Assembly (NCBI RefSeq): GCF_013408565.1
Contig: NZ_JACBZX010000001.1
Location: 2,232,001-2,296,000 of the forward strand
DNA from: Janibacter alkaliphilus
GTDB taxonomy: Bacteria; Actinomycetota; Actinomycetes; Actinomycetales; Dermatophilaceae
Length of the DNA: 64,000 nucleotides
Direction: 5' to 3'
Each line of letters starts with the position of its first letter. Positions within the stretch are counted from its first letter, which is position 1. The notes below the pieces were generated by a model that made no database searches, was not told the origin of the DNA, and saw nothing but the letters and a program-made list of their open reading frames with translations. Shown piece after piece: positions 51,923-62,272 of the stretch. A program made the translations under genes and the position numbers.

Positions 51923-53059
51923 ATGACCGCCATCGTTCGCGCCCGTACCCCCGCCGACCTGCTCGTGCTGCTGCCCTACCAGCTCGGCTACCACCCGCTG
52001 CGCTCCGTCGTGGTCGTCATGCTGCACGGCCGTCGGCTCGGCCTCGTGCAGCGCCTCGACCTCACCCGCGGCGAGGAGATCAGCCGGGCCGCCGCCGACG
52101 TCCTGCTCGACGTCGCCGAGCGGGAGCGGCCGGACTCGGTCGTCGTGGCCGGCTTCGAGGACCACGAGGGGGACTCCGACGACCTGCGCGCCGCGGTCGT
52201 GGGCGAGGCCCGACGACGCGGCGTCCGGGTCGCCGAGCACCTCGTCGTCCGCGACGGCCGGTGGTACGCCCCCGACTGCGACGAGGCCTGCTGCCCGACC
52301 GGTGGCGAGCCGCTGCCCGCCCCCGACGGGGTCCCGGGGGTGGCCGAGTACGTCCGTCGCGGGATCGCCCCGCTGCCCAGCCGCGACCACGTGCTCGAGA
52401 GCCTGGTCCCGATCCAGGAGGCGGAGTCCGCCGCAGCCACCGCCGCGGCCCTGGCCCGACGCCACGACCAGCCGGGCTGGCCGTCGACGGTCAGCACCAC
52501 CCGGGTCTGGCGGACGATCCTCGACCTCGATCCGGCCGCGAGGCCGGTGACCGCGCTGCCGCCGGAGGCGGTGGCCGTCGCGCTGGCCTCGCTGCGCCAG
52601 ATCGGCTGGCGGGACGCGCTGCTCGGCGTGCTCTGCCCCGGCGCGGTCCCCACCGAGGCCCTGGAGCAGGACGCGGTGTCTCGCGCCAGGGAGGCAGCCG
52701 CCGCCTGCCCGTGGGTCCAGGCCGAGCCGTCGCCGCCGGCGAGCGACCAGCCCGCCGACCGGGGGACGGGCCAGCCCGCCGACCGTGCGGCGGGCGACGA
52801 CCTCGCCATGGTGCTGCGGCACCGGCTGGCCGACCTGCTCCGGCTGACCCCGGAGGCCGAGAGCGCGCCCCTGCTCACGGTGCTGGCGCACGTCGCCTGG
52901 TGGCAGGGAGACGGCACGGTGGCCGGTGCCTGCCTCGACGAGGCCCTCGCCGTGGAGCCGGAGCACCGGCTGGCCGGGCTCATGCTGCGGCTGCTGCAGC
53001 ACGGGCTGCGACCACCGGGCTGGTCGAGCGGGTCGACCGGTCCCGACGAGGGCGGGTGA
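51923..53059 (+). CDS. DUF4192 domain protein
   Basis: A 378-residue actinobacterial DUF4192 protein. The conserved start ADLLVLLPYQLGYHPLRSVV, a Rossmann-like stretch VVVAGFEDHEGDSDDLRAAV, and EHLVVRDGRWYAPDCDEACC with GVAEYVRRGIAPLPSRD are all present. The C-terminal part has a TPR-like ending (LAHVAWWQGDGTVAGACLDE). The reaction, if any, is unknown. Stands alone, 115 bases after the DUF1232 gene and before a riboswitch. Confidence 0.88.
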   Translation: MTAIVRARTPADLLVLLPYQLGYHPLRSVVVVMLHGRRLGLVQRLDLTRGEEISRAAADVLLDVAERERPDSVVVAGFEDHEGDSDDLRAAVVGEARRRGVRVAEHLVVRDGRWYAPDCDEACCPTGGEPLPAPDGVPGVAEYVRRGIAPLPSRDHVLESLVPIQEAESAAATAAALARRHDQPGWPSTVSTTRVWRTILDLDPAARPVTALPPEAVAVALASLRQIGWRDALLGVLCPGAVPTEALEQDAVSRAREAAAACPWVQAEPSPPASDQPADRGTGQPADRAAGDDLAMVLRHRLADLLRLTPEAESAPLLTVLAHVAWWQGDGTVAGACLDEALAVEPEHRLAGLMLRLLQHGLRPPGWSSGSTGPDEGG

Positions 53060-53130
53060 GCCTCGCGGGTCGGCCGGGAGCGGCTCGCCCACGCTCGTGC
53101 TGCCCGGGCGCACCCGCTACAGTGGCGGGC

Positions 53131-53240
53131 AGGTCATGAGTTCCAGCGACAAGCCCCGGCTGGCTGGACGGCAACCCTCCTCGCGATGGGGTGCCCCGGG
53201 TGATGACCGGGCCGTATCGCAGCGGTACGGCAAGGCGAGC
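53131..53240 (+). ncRNA. SAM riboswitch (SAM-IV type) controlling metX
   Basis: Shares the core of the 33546 element: AGCCCCGGCTGGCTGG, CGGCAACCCTCC and GGGGTGCCCCGGG, with P1 GGTCAT (53132-53137) paired to ATGACC (53203-53208) and a downstream hairpin (CCGTATCGCAGCGGTACGG) before CAAGGCGAGC. TACAGT at 53118-53123 is a suitable -10 box, 8 bases before the element. metX begins 17 bases after it, and the ribosome binding site GAGGGAGA follows the element directly, so control of translation is possible. Confidence 0.87.
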
Positions 53241-53256
53241 CCGAGGGAGACCTCCC

Positions 53257-54375
53257 ATGAGCATCACCCACCAGCCACCGGCCACCGGCGCCGCCTGCTG
53301 GCGTGACGGCGACGACCCCGGCGACCGGCTCTTCGCCCACCTGGGGGAGCTGACGCTGGAGTCCGGGGTGCGGCTGCCCGAGGTGACCCTGGCCTACGAG
53401 ACCTGGGGCCGGCTCTCGCCCTCCGGCGACAACGCGGTGCTCGTCGAGCACGCCCTCACCGGGGACAGCCACGTCGCCGGCGGCGTCGGTCCTGGCCACC
53501 CGACGCCGGGATGGTGGACCGACCTCGTCGGCCCCGGGCTGCCGCTGGACACCGACCGCTGGTTCGTCGTCGCCCCGAACGTCCTCGGCGGGTGCCAGGG
53601 CAGCACCGGACCCAGCTCGCCGGCGCCGGACGGCCGACCGTGGGGCAGCCGCTTCCCGCAGGTGACCGTCCGTGACCAGGTCGCCGCCGAGGCCCGCCTC
53701 GCCGAGCAGCTCGGCCTGCGACGGTGGCGCGCCGTGCTCGGCGGATCGATGGGCGGGATGCGCTCGCTGGAGTGGGTCACCAGCCACCCCGACCGGGTCC
53801 AGGCCGCTCTCGTGCTGGCCAGCACGGGGTACGCCAGCGCCGAGCAGATCGGCTGGTCGCAGGCGCAGATCCTGGCGATCCGCAACGATCCCGACTTCGC
53901 CGACGGCGACTACTACGGCACCGGTCGGTCCCCGGAGGCCGGGCTGGCGATCGCCCGCCAGATCGCGCACGTGACCTACCGCAGCGAGCTGGAGCTGCAC
54001 GAGCGCTTCGGGCGGGACGAGCAGCCCGGGGGAGCGGGGCGGCGGTTCGCCGTGGAGAGCTACCTGGACCACCACGGCGCCAAGCTCGCGGCCCGCTTCG
54101 ACGCCAACTCCTACATCGCGCTCTCCGAGGCGATGAACTCCCACGACGTCGGCCGCGGGCGCGGCGGGCTGCAGGCCGCGCTGGCCCCCTTCGCCGGCCG
54201 TCTGGTCGTCGCGCCGATCGACTCCGACCGGCTCTACCCGCCGCGGCTGTCCGAGGAGATCGTCGCGGCCAGCCCGAGCGCCGAGCTGCGTCCGGTGCGC
54301 TCGCTGGTCGGGCACGACGCCTTCCTCACCGAGAGCGACCAGGTGGGTCGGATCATCCGCGACCTCCTGGGGTGA
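53257..54375 (+). CDS. metX: Homoserine O-acetyltransferase
   Basis: A 372-residue alpha/beta-hydrolase-fold acetyltransferase that makes O-acetylhomoserine from homoserine and acetyl-CoA, the first step of methionine synthesis. HALTGDSHVAGG and NVLGGCQGSTGPSSPAPDG form the oxyanion and substrate loops; the nucleophile is Ser164 in GGSMGGMRSLEW; the catalytic Asp and His are in PIDSDRLYPP and GHDAFLTE. The product feeds metY (33726). ATG 53257 follows GAGGGAGA. Controlled by the riboswitch directly upstream. A terminator hairpin follows at 54401. Confidence 0.96.
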   Translation: MSITHQPPATGAACWRDGDDPGDRLFAHLGELTLESGVRLPEVTLAYETWGRLSPSGDNAVLVEHALTGDSHVAGGVGPGHPTPGWWTDLVGPGLPLDTDRWFVVAPNVLGGCQGSTGPSSPAPDGRPWGSRFPQVTVRDQVAAEARLAEQLGLRRWRAVLGGSMGGMRSLEWVTSHPDRVQAALVLASTGYASAEQIGWSQAQILAIRNDPDFADGDYYGTGRSPEAGLAIARQIAHVTYRSELELHERFGRDEQPGGAGRRFAVESYLDHHGAKLAARFDANSYIALSEAMNSHDVGRGRGGLQAALAPFAGRLVVAPIDSDRLYPPRLSEEIVAASPSAELRPVRSLVGHDAFLTESDQVGRIIRDLLG

Positions 54376-54400
54376 GCGCCTCGCCACGGGCAGGTGCGGA

Positions 54401-54423
54401 CGCGGCTGCCGGGAGCAGCCGCG
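54401..54423 (+). terminator. Terminator hairpin after metX
   Basis: A 9-base perfect stem (CGCGGCTGC / GCAGCCGCG) with a 5-base loop, 26 bases after the metX stop. A TAGCGT -10-like hexamer for the next gene follows at 54441-54446. Confidence 0.65.
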
Positions 54424-54486
54424 CAGGCTTGCGCCGGGTGTAGCGTCAGGCCTGCAACGACTGCCGCGGGAGCGAGGAGAGATCAG

Positions 54487-54888
54487 ATGACCGTCGTGGT
54501 GGGCTACGTCTCGACCAACGAGGGCCGGGCGGCCCTGGACCGCGCGCTCGAGGAGTGCCGGCTGCGCGGTGACAACCTCGTCGTCATCCACTCCGACCGC
54601 GGCGGCCCCTCGCTGTCCCGCGAGTCGGCGCAGAAGAGCGACAGCCAGCTCGAGGAGCTGCGCGGCGAGCTCGCCGGCAGCGGCGTCGAGGTGGACGTGC
54701 GCGGCCTCGTCCGCGGCAACGAGCCGGCCGAAGACCTCATCGCGGTGGCCGAGGAGGTCGGCGCCGAGCTGATCGTCATCGGTCTGCGCCGCCGTACCCC
54801 GGTGGGCAAGCTCATCCTCGGCTCCAACGCGCAGCGGGTGCTGCTGGACGCGCCGTGCGCCGTCCTGGCGGTCAAGGCGACCGCCTGA
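54487..54888 (+). CDS. Universal stress protein (UspA family)
   Basis: A 133-residue single-domain universal stress protein. It begins MTVVVGYVSTNEGRAALDRA and ends ELIVIGLRRRTPVGKLILGS followed by NAQRVLLDAPCAVLAV. The nucleotide-binding loop normally reads GxxGxxxxxxxxxG(S/T); here it is GLRRRTPVGKLILGSN, close to the ATP-binding consensus but with an extra-basic start. Role in stress survival or dormancy is by family. ATG 54487 has GAGGAGAG upstream. Confidence 0.88.
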   Translation: MTVVVGYVSTNEGRAALDRALEECRLRGDNLVVIHSDRGGPSLSRESAQKSDSQLEELRGELAGSGVEVDVRGLVRGNEPAEDLIAVAEEVGAELIVIGLRRRTPVGKLILGSNAQRVLLDAPCAVLAVKATA

Positions 54889-54945
54889 CCTGCAGCGACG
54901 CCCCTGTCACGGGGAGCGGGCATAACGCGTCGCGGTCCGTCGTTT

Positions 54946-54951
54946 TATAAT
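54946..54951 (+). promoter_or_regulatory. Consensus -10 box of the primary sigma factor gene
   Basis: TATAAT at 54946-54951 is a perfect -10 hexamer within an AT-rich patch (CGTTTTATAATGG) in otherwise GC-rich DNA. No good -35 hexamer is seen 16-18 bases upstream. The predicted leader is about 95 bases long. Confidence 0.7.
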
Positions 54952-55052
54952 GGTGTCCGAGCACTTCCGGACATCAGATCCGGGGACCGGGACGCAGGGG
55001 TCGGGGAGGCCCGACGCGGCCGGTTCACATCATCCGTGACGAAAGGTTGTCG

Positions 55053-56789
<1,737 letters not shown>

Positions 56790-56810
56790 GCGGCGTCGCC
56801 GACGACGACG

Positions 56811-56841
56811 GGGGCCGACCAGGAGATCCTGGGTCGGCCCC
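56811..56841 (+). terminator. Terminator after the sigma factor gene
   Basis: Stem GGGGCCGACCAGGA / TCCTGGGTCGGCCCC with a 2-base loop and one bulged G, 21 bases after the stop codon. It is followed by CTTCG. Confidence 0.85.
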
Positions 56842-56942
56842 TTCGTCATGTCCGGTGGGTGGATCGCTCGGTGCGGCGCGGTGGAGGTATCCCGCCGGTG
56901 GAGGTATCTCGTCGAGCCGGGGCGCGTGGTATCACCTCCACC
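56838..56942. repeat. Palindromic repeat, copy C, upstream of the lipoprotein gene
   Basis: Begins with the segment CTTCGTCATGTCCGGTGGGT (from 56841), then an extra left arm GGTGGAGGTAT at 56880-56890, then the unit 56897-56942 with arms GGTGGAGGTAT / ATCACCTCCACC. The 46-base unit aligns to 57443-57488 without gaps with 5 differences. It belongs to the same type as copies A and B, with G replacing C in the arm (GGTGGAGGT against GGTCGAGGT). Confidence 0.85.
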
Positions 56943-56998
56943 CGGCGGAAGGCGCGGAACTCGGGTGCCGCCGGCTATTCCACGGCTACGGTGGCGCC

Positions 56999-57394
56999 AT
57001 GCGAGCACTGGCGGCGTGCCTTCCGATCCTGGTCCTGCTCATGTCGGCGTGCAGCGGGGAGCCCGAACCAGCTCCCACCGTGACCTCGACGTCGACCGCC
57101 ACCACCACGGCGCCCCCCACGACCACGACCCGCACTGCCACGGAGACCGCGACCGAGACGGAGACCGCGACCGCGACCGAGACGGCCACGGTCACCGCGA
57201 CCGTGACCGCGAGCGCCGCAGCCGAACCCTCGGCACCCACCGGCGAGGGGGAGGTGGTCCTGGACGCGGAGGGCAATCCGTGGGAGATCCCGCAGACCGA
57301 CGAAGGTCTGGAGGGTTGGTGCAGCGACCAGTCCATCCCCCAAGAGGTCAAGAACATGCCGTGCTTCGGCTCCGCCACTCCACCGACGTACTGA
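56999..57394 (+). CDS. Small lipoprotein with Thr-rich linker
   Basis: A 131-residue lipoprotein. The signal peptide MRALAACLPILVLLMSAC ends with a lipobox (LMSAC), so Cys18 becomes lipidated and the protein is anchored on the outer face of the membrane. A Thr/Glu/Ala-rich low-complexity linker spans about residues 22-80. The C-terminal 45 residues (LDAEGNPWEIPQTDEGLEGW; CSDQ and CFGSATP) hold two Cys that could pair. No domain is recognised. TACGGT (56987-56992) lies 6 bases before ATG 56999 (leaderless). The gene stands alone between repeat copies C and D. Confidence 0.75.
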   Translation: MRALAACLPILVLLMSACSGEPEPAPTVTSTSTATTTAPPTTTTRTATETATETETATATETATVTATVTASAAAEPSAPTGEGEVVLDAEGNPWEIPQTDEGLEGWCSDQSIPQEVKNMPCFGSATPPTY

Positions 57395-57401
57395 CCCACG
57401 A

Positions 57402-57522
57402 CCCTTCGCCATGTCCGGTGGGTGGATGATCCAGTCGGCGTGGGTGGAGGTATCTCGTCGCGCTGGGGCGCGTTGGTTCACCTCCACCGGGCTGCTTCAC
57501 CTCCACCCGTTCACCTCCACCC
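57402..57522. repeat. Palindromic repeat, copy D, downstream of the lipoprotein gene
   Basis: Starts with CCCTTCGCCATGTCCGGTGG, nearly the same as the start of copy C, then the unit 57443-57488 (arms GGTGGAGGTAT / TTCACCTCCACC) and two extra right arms TTCACCTCCACCC at 57496-57508 and 57510-57522. Copies C and D lie in the same direction and bracket one gene. The next gene (minus strand) ends 19 bases later, so the element may also serve as its terminator. Confidence 0.85.
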
Positions 57523-57540
57523 GAGAAGGGGGAGGGCGGG

Positions 57541-59814
57541 TCAGCGCCCGGCGAAGGGGAGCCGGTCGGTGAGCCGGCGCCAGCCGTCGCTCCAGGCGCG
57601 ACGACCCTCGACCGGCCACAGCAGCGCCCGGGCTCGTCGCCCGGTGGTACGGGAGCGCCGGGCCCGCCCGAGGATCGCGTCGACGTCGTCGCCGATATCC
57701 GGCAGGACCGCCGGGTCCGGCGCGTAGCGGGCGCGTTCCAGGGTGGTCACGACCCGGTCGACCTGGTCCGTCGCGGCCGGATCGCCCGGCACCCGCCGCT
57801 GCACCCACGCCCCGGTCTGACGCGGGGTCGCTCCGTCCGGGGGCGACATGCCCAGATCGCCGAGCCGGACGACCAGCCCCTGCCACTCCTGCTCCACCCG
57901 GGCCGCGTCGTCCTCCGGGCGCCGACGCCGCACGAGGATCGCGGTGACCGGCAGCACCGCCAGCGCGAGCACCAGCCCGAGCAGCAGCACCAGCGGCCAC
58001 CGCCACCACGGCGCCGTGTCGTCGGTCGGGGCTCCGTCGGTCGCCCCGGCCGCGATGTCCTCCTGCGCCGACGGGGCCGCCGAGCTGCTGGCGCTGGTGC
58101 TCGTGCTGCTGGTCTCCTCGCTGCTCCCAGAGCTCCCGTCCGCCTCGTCCACCCCCGGCAGCGAGTAGCCCGGCGTGGAGGCGGCGTCGGAGCCGGGGGT
58201 CGGCTCGAAGCGCACCCAGCCCACCCCGTCGAACCACAGCTCCGGCCAGGCGTGGGCGTCGGAGGCGCGGACGATCCGCTCGTCCCCTTCGCTCGTGCCC
58301 GGCAGGAAGCCGACCCCGACCCGGGCCGGGATCCCGCGGGCGCGCGCCATCAGGGCCATCGTCGTCGCGAACTGCTGGCAGTAGCCGGTCCGGGTGCGCA
58401 GGAAGTGCAGCACCGCGTCCTCGCCGTCCTCGGCCGGCTCGAGCTCGAGGTTGTAGGTGTACGCGCTGCTGCGCAGGTGGGCCTGGATCTGCCGGGCGGC
58501 CTGCAGTGGCCCGGCGCCCTCGGAGACGACCTGCCCGGTCAGCTCCCGGACCGCCTGCTGCGAGGCCGGGTCGAGGGCCAGCAGGTCCGCCCCGGACCGC
58601 GGTCCGGCACCCTCGAGGCTCGGCGGGAAGTCCTCCTCGGTCGGCTCGATCTCCTGGGTGACCGCGGTGTACTCATCGGGCGCCTCGGTGACCGTGACGG
58701 TGCCGGCGGCATCCACGGTGTAGCTGGTCCCGCCCAGGTCGAGCACGTCCAGGCCCGCCGGGACCGGCAGCTGGGGCGCGGCGACACCGTTCTCCAGCAC
58801 GCTCATCTTGCGCTCGCGGCGGGGCACGTCCTGGTCGGCCTCGGGCCGCGGGTCGCCCTCCAGACCGCCGGGCGGCTGCGGGCCGGGCTCGCTCATCCGG
58901 ACCCGGCCGTCGGCGATCTGGTCGACGACGGCCACCCTCAGCGGCTCGGGCGTCGGGTCGTCGGTGCGGTAGGTGAGCACCGGCTCGGTGCTGGGGGAGC
59001 GCAGGCTGCGTCGCAGGTCCAGCTCGGTGGACAGCCGGACGGTCTCGCCCGGACCGCCCCCGACCCCGCCGCGGCCCAGCCCGTCGAGCAGGTAGCGCTG
59101 GGGCAGGTGGGGGAGCAGAGCGGGCAGCACCACGGCGGCGGCCAGCGCGAGCACCCCGACCTGCATCGCCTGACGCCCCAGCATGCGGTGCGCGCTGTCG
59201 GCGTCCTGGCCGCCGCGCTCCCCGGCGACCACGGTGGTCCAGCGCTCCGTCGAGTCCCGCGCCTGGTAGCCGAGCATCGCCAGCCACAGCAGCGCCGCGG
59301 CGACGAACCAGCCCCAGTGCAGGCCGTCGTCGGAGTTGGCCGTGGAGACCAGGAAGAGCGAGAAGAGGGGGAGCCCGGCGATCGCCGGGCTGTCCGCGGT
59401 CGCCGCGGCGAGGTCCACGGCCAGGGCCACCAGCACGACGATCCCGCCGAGCATGGCCGCCACGCCCGGGGTCAGCGGGGCCGGCGCCGCGTACTCGGTG
59501 ATGGTCTGCTGGGCGTCGGTCACCAGATCCCCGACGGCGCCGATCGTCGCCGCGGTGGGCAGGCCGAAGGTGGTGGTCTCCCCGACGTAGGTGTGCAGCA
59601 GGTAGCCCCCGGAGGCCAGCGCCTGGCCACCGACGACGAGCACGGCCCGCGAGGTGAGCCAGCGCAGGGCCAGGCCGCTGAGCAGCACGACGAGCACGCC
59701 GAGGACGGCGTCCGCCACCCAGGCGTCGTCCTCGAAGAGCGGGCGCACCGGCAGCGTCAGCAGCACCGTGGCCGCCGCGCCCAGCGTGGCCGGCACCGCC
59801 TGCAGCATCCTCAC
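57541..59814 (-). CDS. Transglutaminase-like domain membrane protein (TgpA type)
   Basis: A 757-residue membrane protein. About six N-terminal helices (LGAAATVLLTLPVRPLF; WVADAVLGVLVVLLSGLALR; MLGGIVVLVALAVDLAAATA) are followed by an extracellular transglutaminase-like core: GYCQQFATTMALMARARGIP (Cys), ASDAHAWPELWFDGVGW (His) and RFEPTPGSDA (acidic residue). A Ser-rich linker, another helix (LVLLLGLVLALAVLPVTAIL) and a DUF4129-like cytoplasmic tail end it. It may cleave or crosslink cell-wall peptides. GTG 59814 overlaps the DUF58 stop by 4 bases. Third gene of a MoxR / DUF58 / TGase operon. Confidence 0.92.
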   Translation of the reverse strand: MRMLQAVPATLGAAATVLLTLPVRPLFEDDAWVADAVLGVLVVLLSGLALRWLTSRAVLVVGGQALASGGYLLHTYVGETTTFGLPTAATIGAVGDLVTDAQQTITEYAAPAPLTPGVAAMLGGIVVLVALAVDLAAATADSPAIAGLPLFSLFLVSTANSDDGLHWGWFVAAALLWLAMLGYQARDSTERWTTVVAGERGGQDADSAHRMLGRQAMQVGVLALAAAVVLPALLPHLPQRYLLDGLGRGGVGGGPGETVRLSTELDLRRSLRSPSTEPVLTYRTDDPTPEPLRVAVVDQIADGRVRMSEPGPQPPGGLEGDPRPEADQDVPRRERKMSVLENGVAAPQLPVPAGLDVLDLGGTSYTVDAAGTVTVTEAPDEYTAVTQEIEPTEEDFPPSLEGAGPRSGADLLALDPASQQAVRELTGQVVSEGAGPLQAARQIQAHLRSSAYTYNLELEPAEDGEDAVLHFLRTRTGYCQQFATTMALMARARGIPARVGVGFLPGTSEGDERIVRASDAHAWPELWFDGVGWVRFEPTPGSDAASTPGYSLPGVDEADGSSGSSEETSSTSTSASSSAAPSAQEDIAAGATDGAPTDDTAPWWRWPLVLLLGLVLALAVLPVTAILVRRRRPEDDAARVEQEWQGLVVRLGDLGMSPPDGATPRQTGAWVQRRVPGDPAATDQVDRVVTTLERARYAPDPAVLPDIGDDVDAILGRARRSRTTGRRARALLWPVEGRRAWSDGWRRLTDRLPFAGR

Positions 59815-61034
59815 GTGGTCACCCCCGACGGGACGACCTGGGCCCAGGCGTCGGCCACCCGCACCCCGGGCCGGACCCGCACGGTGCGCCAGCCGGCGGC
59901 GCCGAGCCGGGCCAGGGTGCGCGCGGTCGCCTCGTCGGTCTCGCCGCCACGACCGCGGTAGCCGGCTCGGTCGAGCACCATCGCGACGCACGACCCGCCG
60001 CGCCCGCCGAGCTGGTCGCAGGCCTCGTCGGGCAGGGGCCCGAGCACGGCGACGACGAGTCCGCTGCCGCTGGCGTGGAAGTCGCCGACGGCTCCGACCA
60101 GACCGGTGGGCAGCGAGCTGCTCACCGGCTGCAGGTCGGCCAGCACGTCGAGGGCGTGGTCGATCGTCTCCATCGGGGCGGCCGCCCCGCTCGGGCCGGT
60201 GCTCGTGGCCAGGTGCACCTCGTGCTGCTCGGCGAAGAGCCGGTGGACCACCGAGGCCGTCGCCGAGACGGCCCACTCGAAGGACCCGCCGGACCCGGCG
60301 CCGGCGTGCGCGCCGGCCCGGTCGTCGATGACCACCAGGGCCCGGCGGTGACCGGGCTCCTCGTCCTGACGGACCATCATCTCGCCGGTCCGCGCCGTGG
60401 AGGGCCAGTGGATCCGGCGCAGGTCGTCCCCGACGCGGTACTCCCGCACCGAGGGATCCTCCTCACCGACCAGCGAGATCCGTCGCGAGAGGGTCGCCTC
60501 CCCGCCGGCCCCGGCGCGGCTGCTCGGCCCGCCGACCAGCGGCTCGATCCGTGGCAGGACGGTCAGCTCGGCGGCGCCGGGATGGACCGCCGAGCGCTCG
60601 GCGAGGCCGAAGGGGTCGGCCACCCGCACGGTCAGCGGCCCCAGCCGGTGGCGTCCCCGCACGTGCGAGCGCACCCGGTAGGTCAGCCCGGTGGCCTCGT
60701 GCGGGCGCAGCCGCGGCAGCACCATCCGGGGCCGGTCGCCGAGGGCGTAGGCCAGCTCCTCCTCGGCCCGGAGCACCGGGGTGCGTCGCTCACCGACGTT
60801 GCGCAGCTCGAGGGTCACGTCGGAGGGCTGGTCGACGGGCACGCGCCGCGGCAGCACGCTGCGGGTGATCTGCAGCTCGGGTCGTCGGGTCGCCAGCAGC
60901 AGCGCCGCCAGCGGCAGCACCACCAGCAGGGCGCCGACCGAGGTGAGGCTGCGCAGGCCGACCGTCATGCCGCCGCCGGCGACCACCAGCCCGGCGAGGA
61001 CGAAGAGACGTCCGCGTGCGGTGAGCGTGCCCAT
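59811..61034 (-). CDS. DUF58 domain protein
   Basis: A 407-residue membrane-anchored protein. Two short helices at the start (LFVLAGLVVAGGGMTVGLRS; ALLVVLPLAALLLAT) precede a beta-rich part and the DUF58 core: LVGEEDPSVREYRVGDDLRR followed by IHWPSTARTGEMMVRQDEE. DUF58 proteins carry a vWA-like fold and act with MoxR ATPases. ATG 61034, 37 bases after the MoxR stop. Its stop overlaps the transglutaminase start. The three genes form one operon that likely builds a cell-surface complex (known family context). Confidence 0.92.
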   Translation of the reverse strand: MGTLTARGRLFVLAGLVVAGGGMTVGLRSLTSVGALLVVLPLAALLLATRRPELQITRSVLPRRVPVDQPSDVTLELRNVGERRTPVLRAEEELAYALGDRPRMVLPRLRPHEATGLTYRVRSHVRGRHRLGPLTVRVADPFGLAERSAVHPGAAELTVLPRIEPLVGGPSSRAGAGGEATLSRRISLVGEEDPSVREYRVGDDLRRIHWPSTARTGEMMVRQDEEPGHRRALVVIDDRAGAHAGAGSGGSFEWAVSATASVVHRLFAEQHEVHLATSTGPSGAAAPMETIDHALDVLADLQPVSSSLPTGLVGAVGDFHASGSGLVVAVLGPLPDEACDQLGGRGGSCVAMVLDRAGYRGRGGETDEATARTLARLGAAGWRTVRVRPGVRVADAWAQVVPSGVTT

Positions 61035-61071
61035 GTCGTCAGCGTGCCCGTCTCGCCTGTGCGCCGCGGCC

Positions 61072-62088
61072 TCAGCGTGCCGTGCGCGGCGTCGCCGCCC
61101 CGGGCACCCGGGTGCGCTGCAGGATCTCCGAGACCAGCGTGCTCGGGGACTGCCGCGCCATCTGCGCCTCGGAGGTCAGCAGCAGACGGTGCGCCAGCAC
61201 CGTCCCGGCGACCGCCTGGACGTCGTCGGGGAGCACGTGGTCGCGCCGGTTCAGCGCGGCCCGGGCGCGGGAGGCGCGCAGCAGGTGCAGCGTCGCCCGG
61301 GGCGAGGCGCCCAGCCGGATCTGCGGGTGCCGTCGGGTGGCGGTGGCGAGGTCGACGACGTACTGGCGGACCGCCTCGGCGGCGTGCACCCGGCGCACCG
61401 CCGCGATCACCCGGGCCATCCGGGCCGCGTCGGTGACCGGCTGCAGGTCCTCCAGCGGCGAGCTCGCGCCGTGCTGGTCGAGCATGGCCACCTCGCTGGC
61501 CGGCTCCGGGTAGCCGACGCTCACCCGAGCCATGAAGCGGTCGCGCTGCGCCTCCGGCAGCGGGTAGGTGCCCTCCATCTCCACCGGGTTCTGGGTGGCC
61601 ATGATGATGAAGGGGTCCGGCAGCGGGTAGGTCTGCCCGTCGACGGTGACCTGCCGCTCCTCCATGGACTCCAGCAGCGCCGACTGCGCCTTCGGCGAGG
61701 CCCGGTTGATCTCGTCGCCGACGACGACGTTGGCGAAGATCGCCCCCGGGCGGAACTCGAACCGGCGCTGGTCCTGGTTGAAGATGCTCACGCCGGTGAT
61801 GTCGCTGGGCAGCAGGTCCGGGGTGAACTGGATCCGGTGCACCGAGGCGTCGATGCTGCGGGCCAGCGCCTTGGCCAGCATCGTCTTGCCCACCCCGGGG
61901 ACGTCCTCGATGAGCAGGTGCCCCTCGGCGAGCAGCACGATGATGCTGGTCCGCACCACCTCCGGCTTGCCCTGGAGGACCCCGTTCATCGCCGCCGCCA
62001 GCTGCCCGCCGGTGCGCACCACCTGCTCCAGGTCGTCCTCGACCTGACCGGCGGCCGGGGCCGTCCGGGTCGTCGCGTCCTGAGTCAC
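61072..62088 (-). CDS. MoxR family AAA+ ATPase
   Basis: A 338-residue MoxR-type AAA+ chaperone. Walker A is EDVPGVGKTMLAKALA, Walker B is VVGDEINRASPKAQSALLES, sensor 1 is IIMATQNPVEMEGTYPLPEA and the C-terminal lid holds LGASPRATLHLLRASRARA. It likely matures the DUF58 and transglutaminase partners using ATP. GTG 62088 is chosen because AGGAGG lies about 10 bases upstream on this strand and the family starts nearby; ATG 62145 would add 19 atypical residues. First gene of the operon; diverges from mraZ. Confidence 0.93.
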   Translation of the reverse strand: MTQDATTRTAPAAGQVEDDLEQVVRTGGQLAAAMNGVLQGKPEVVRTSIIVLLAEGHLLIEDVPGVGKTMLAKALARSIDASVHRIQFTPDLLPSDITGVSIFNQDQRRFEFRPGAIFANVVVGDEINRASPKAQSALLESMEERQVTVDGQTYPLPDPFIIMATQNPVEMEGTYPLPEAQRDRFMARVSVGYPEPASEVAMLDQHGASSPLEDLQPVTDAARMARVIAAVRRVHAAEAVRQYVVDLATATRRHPQIRLGASPRATLHLLRASRARAALNRRDHVLPDDVQAVAGTVLAHRLLLTSEAQMARQSPSTLVSEILQRTRVPGAATPRTAR

Positions 62089-62272
62089 GGTCTGCCGACC
62101 TCCTGATCGCCGGTGGCGGTCTCGCACCGTGCCACTTCGCTCCACGTCACTGCGCGCCAGCCTACGTGCTGGGCGCGCGCCGCCGCCGGGCTCGTCGTCG
62201 GTGCGCCCGTCCGGACGTCACCGCCGTCCTGCGGGAGTCATGGGCGCAGATCCTCCCCACTTCGCTCCACCC

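Noticed and set aside
56855..56998. Longer N-terminus for the lipoprotein (starting 48 codons earlier)
   Set aside because: The extra part is translated from palindromic repeat copy C, and it would bury the signal peptide and lipobox; a -10 box also lies inside it.
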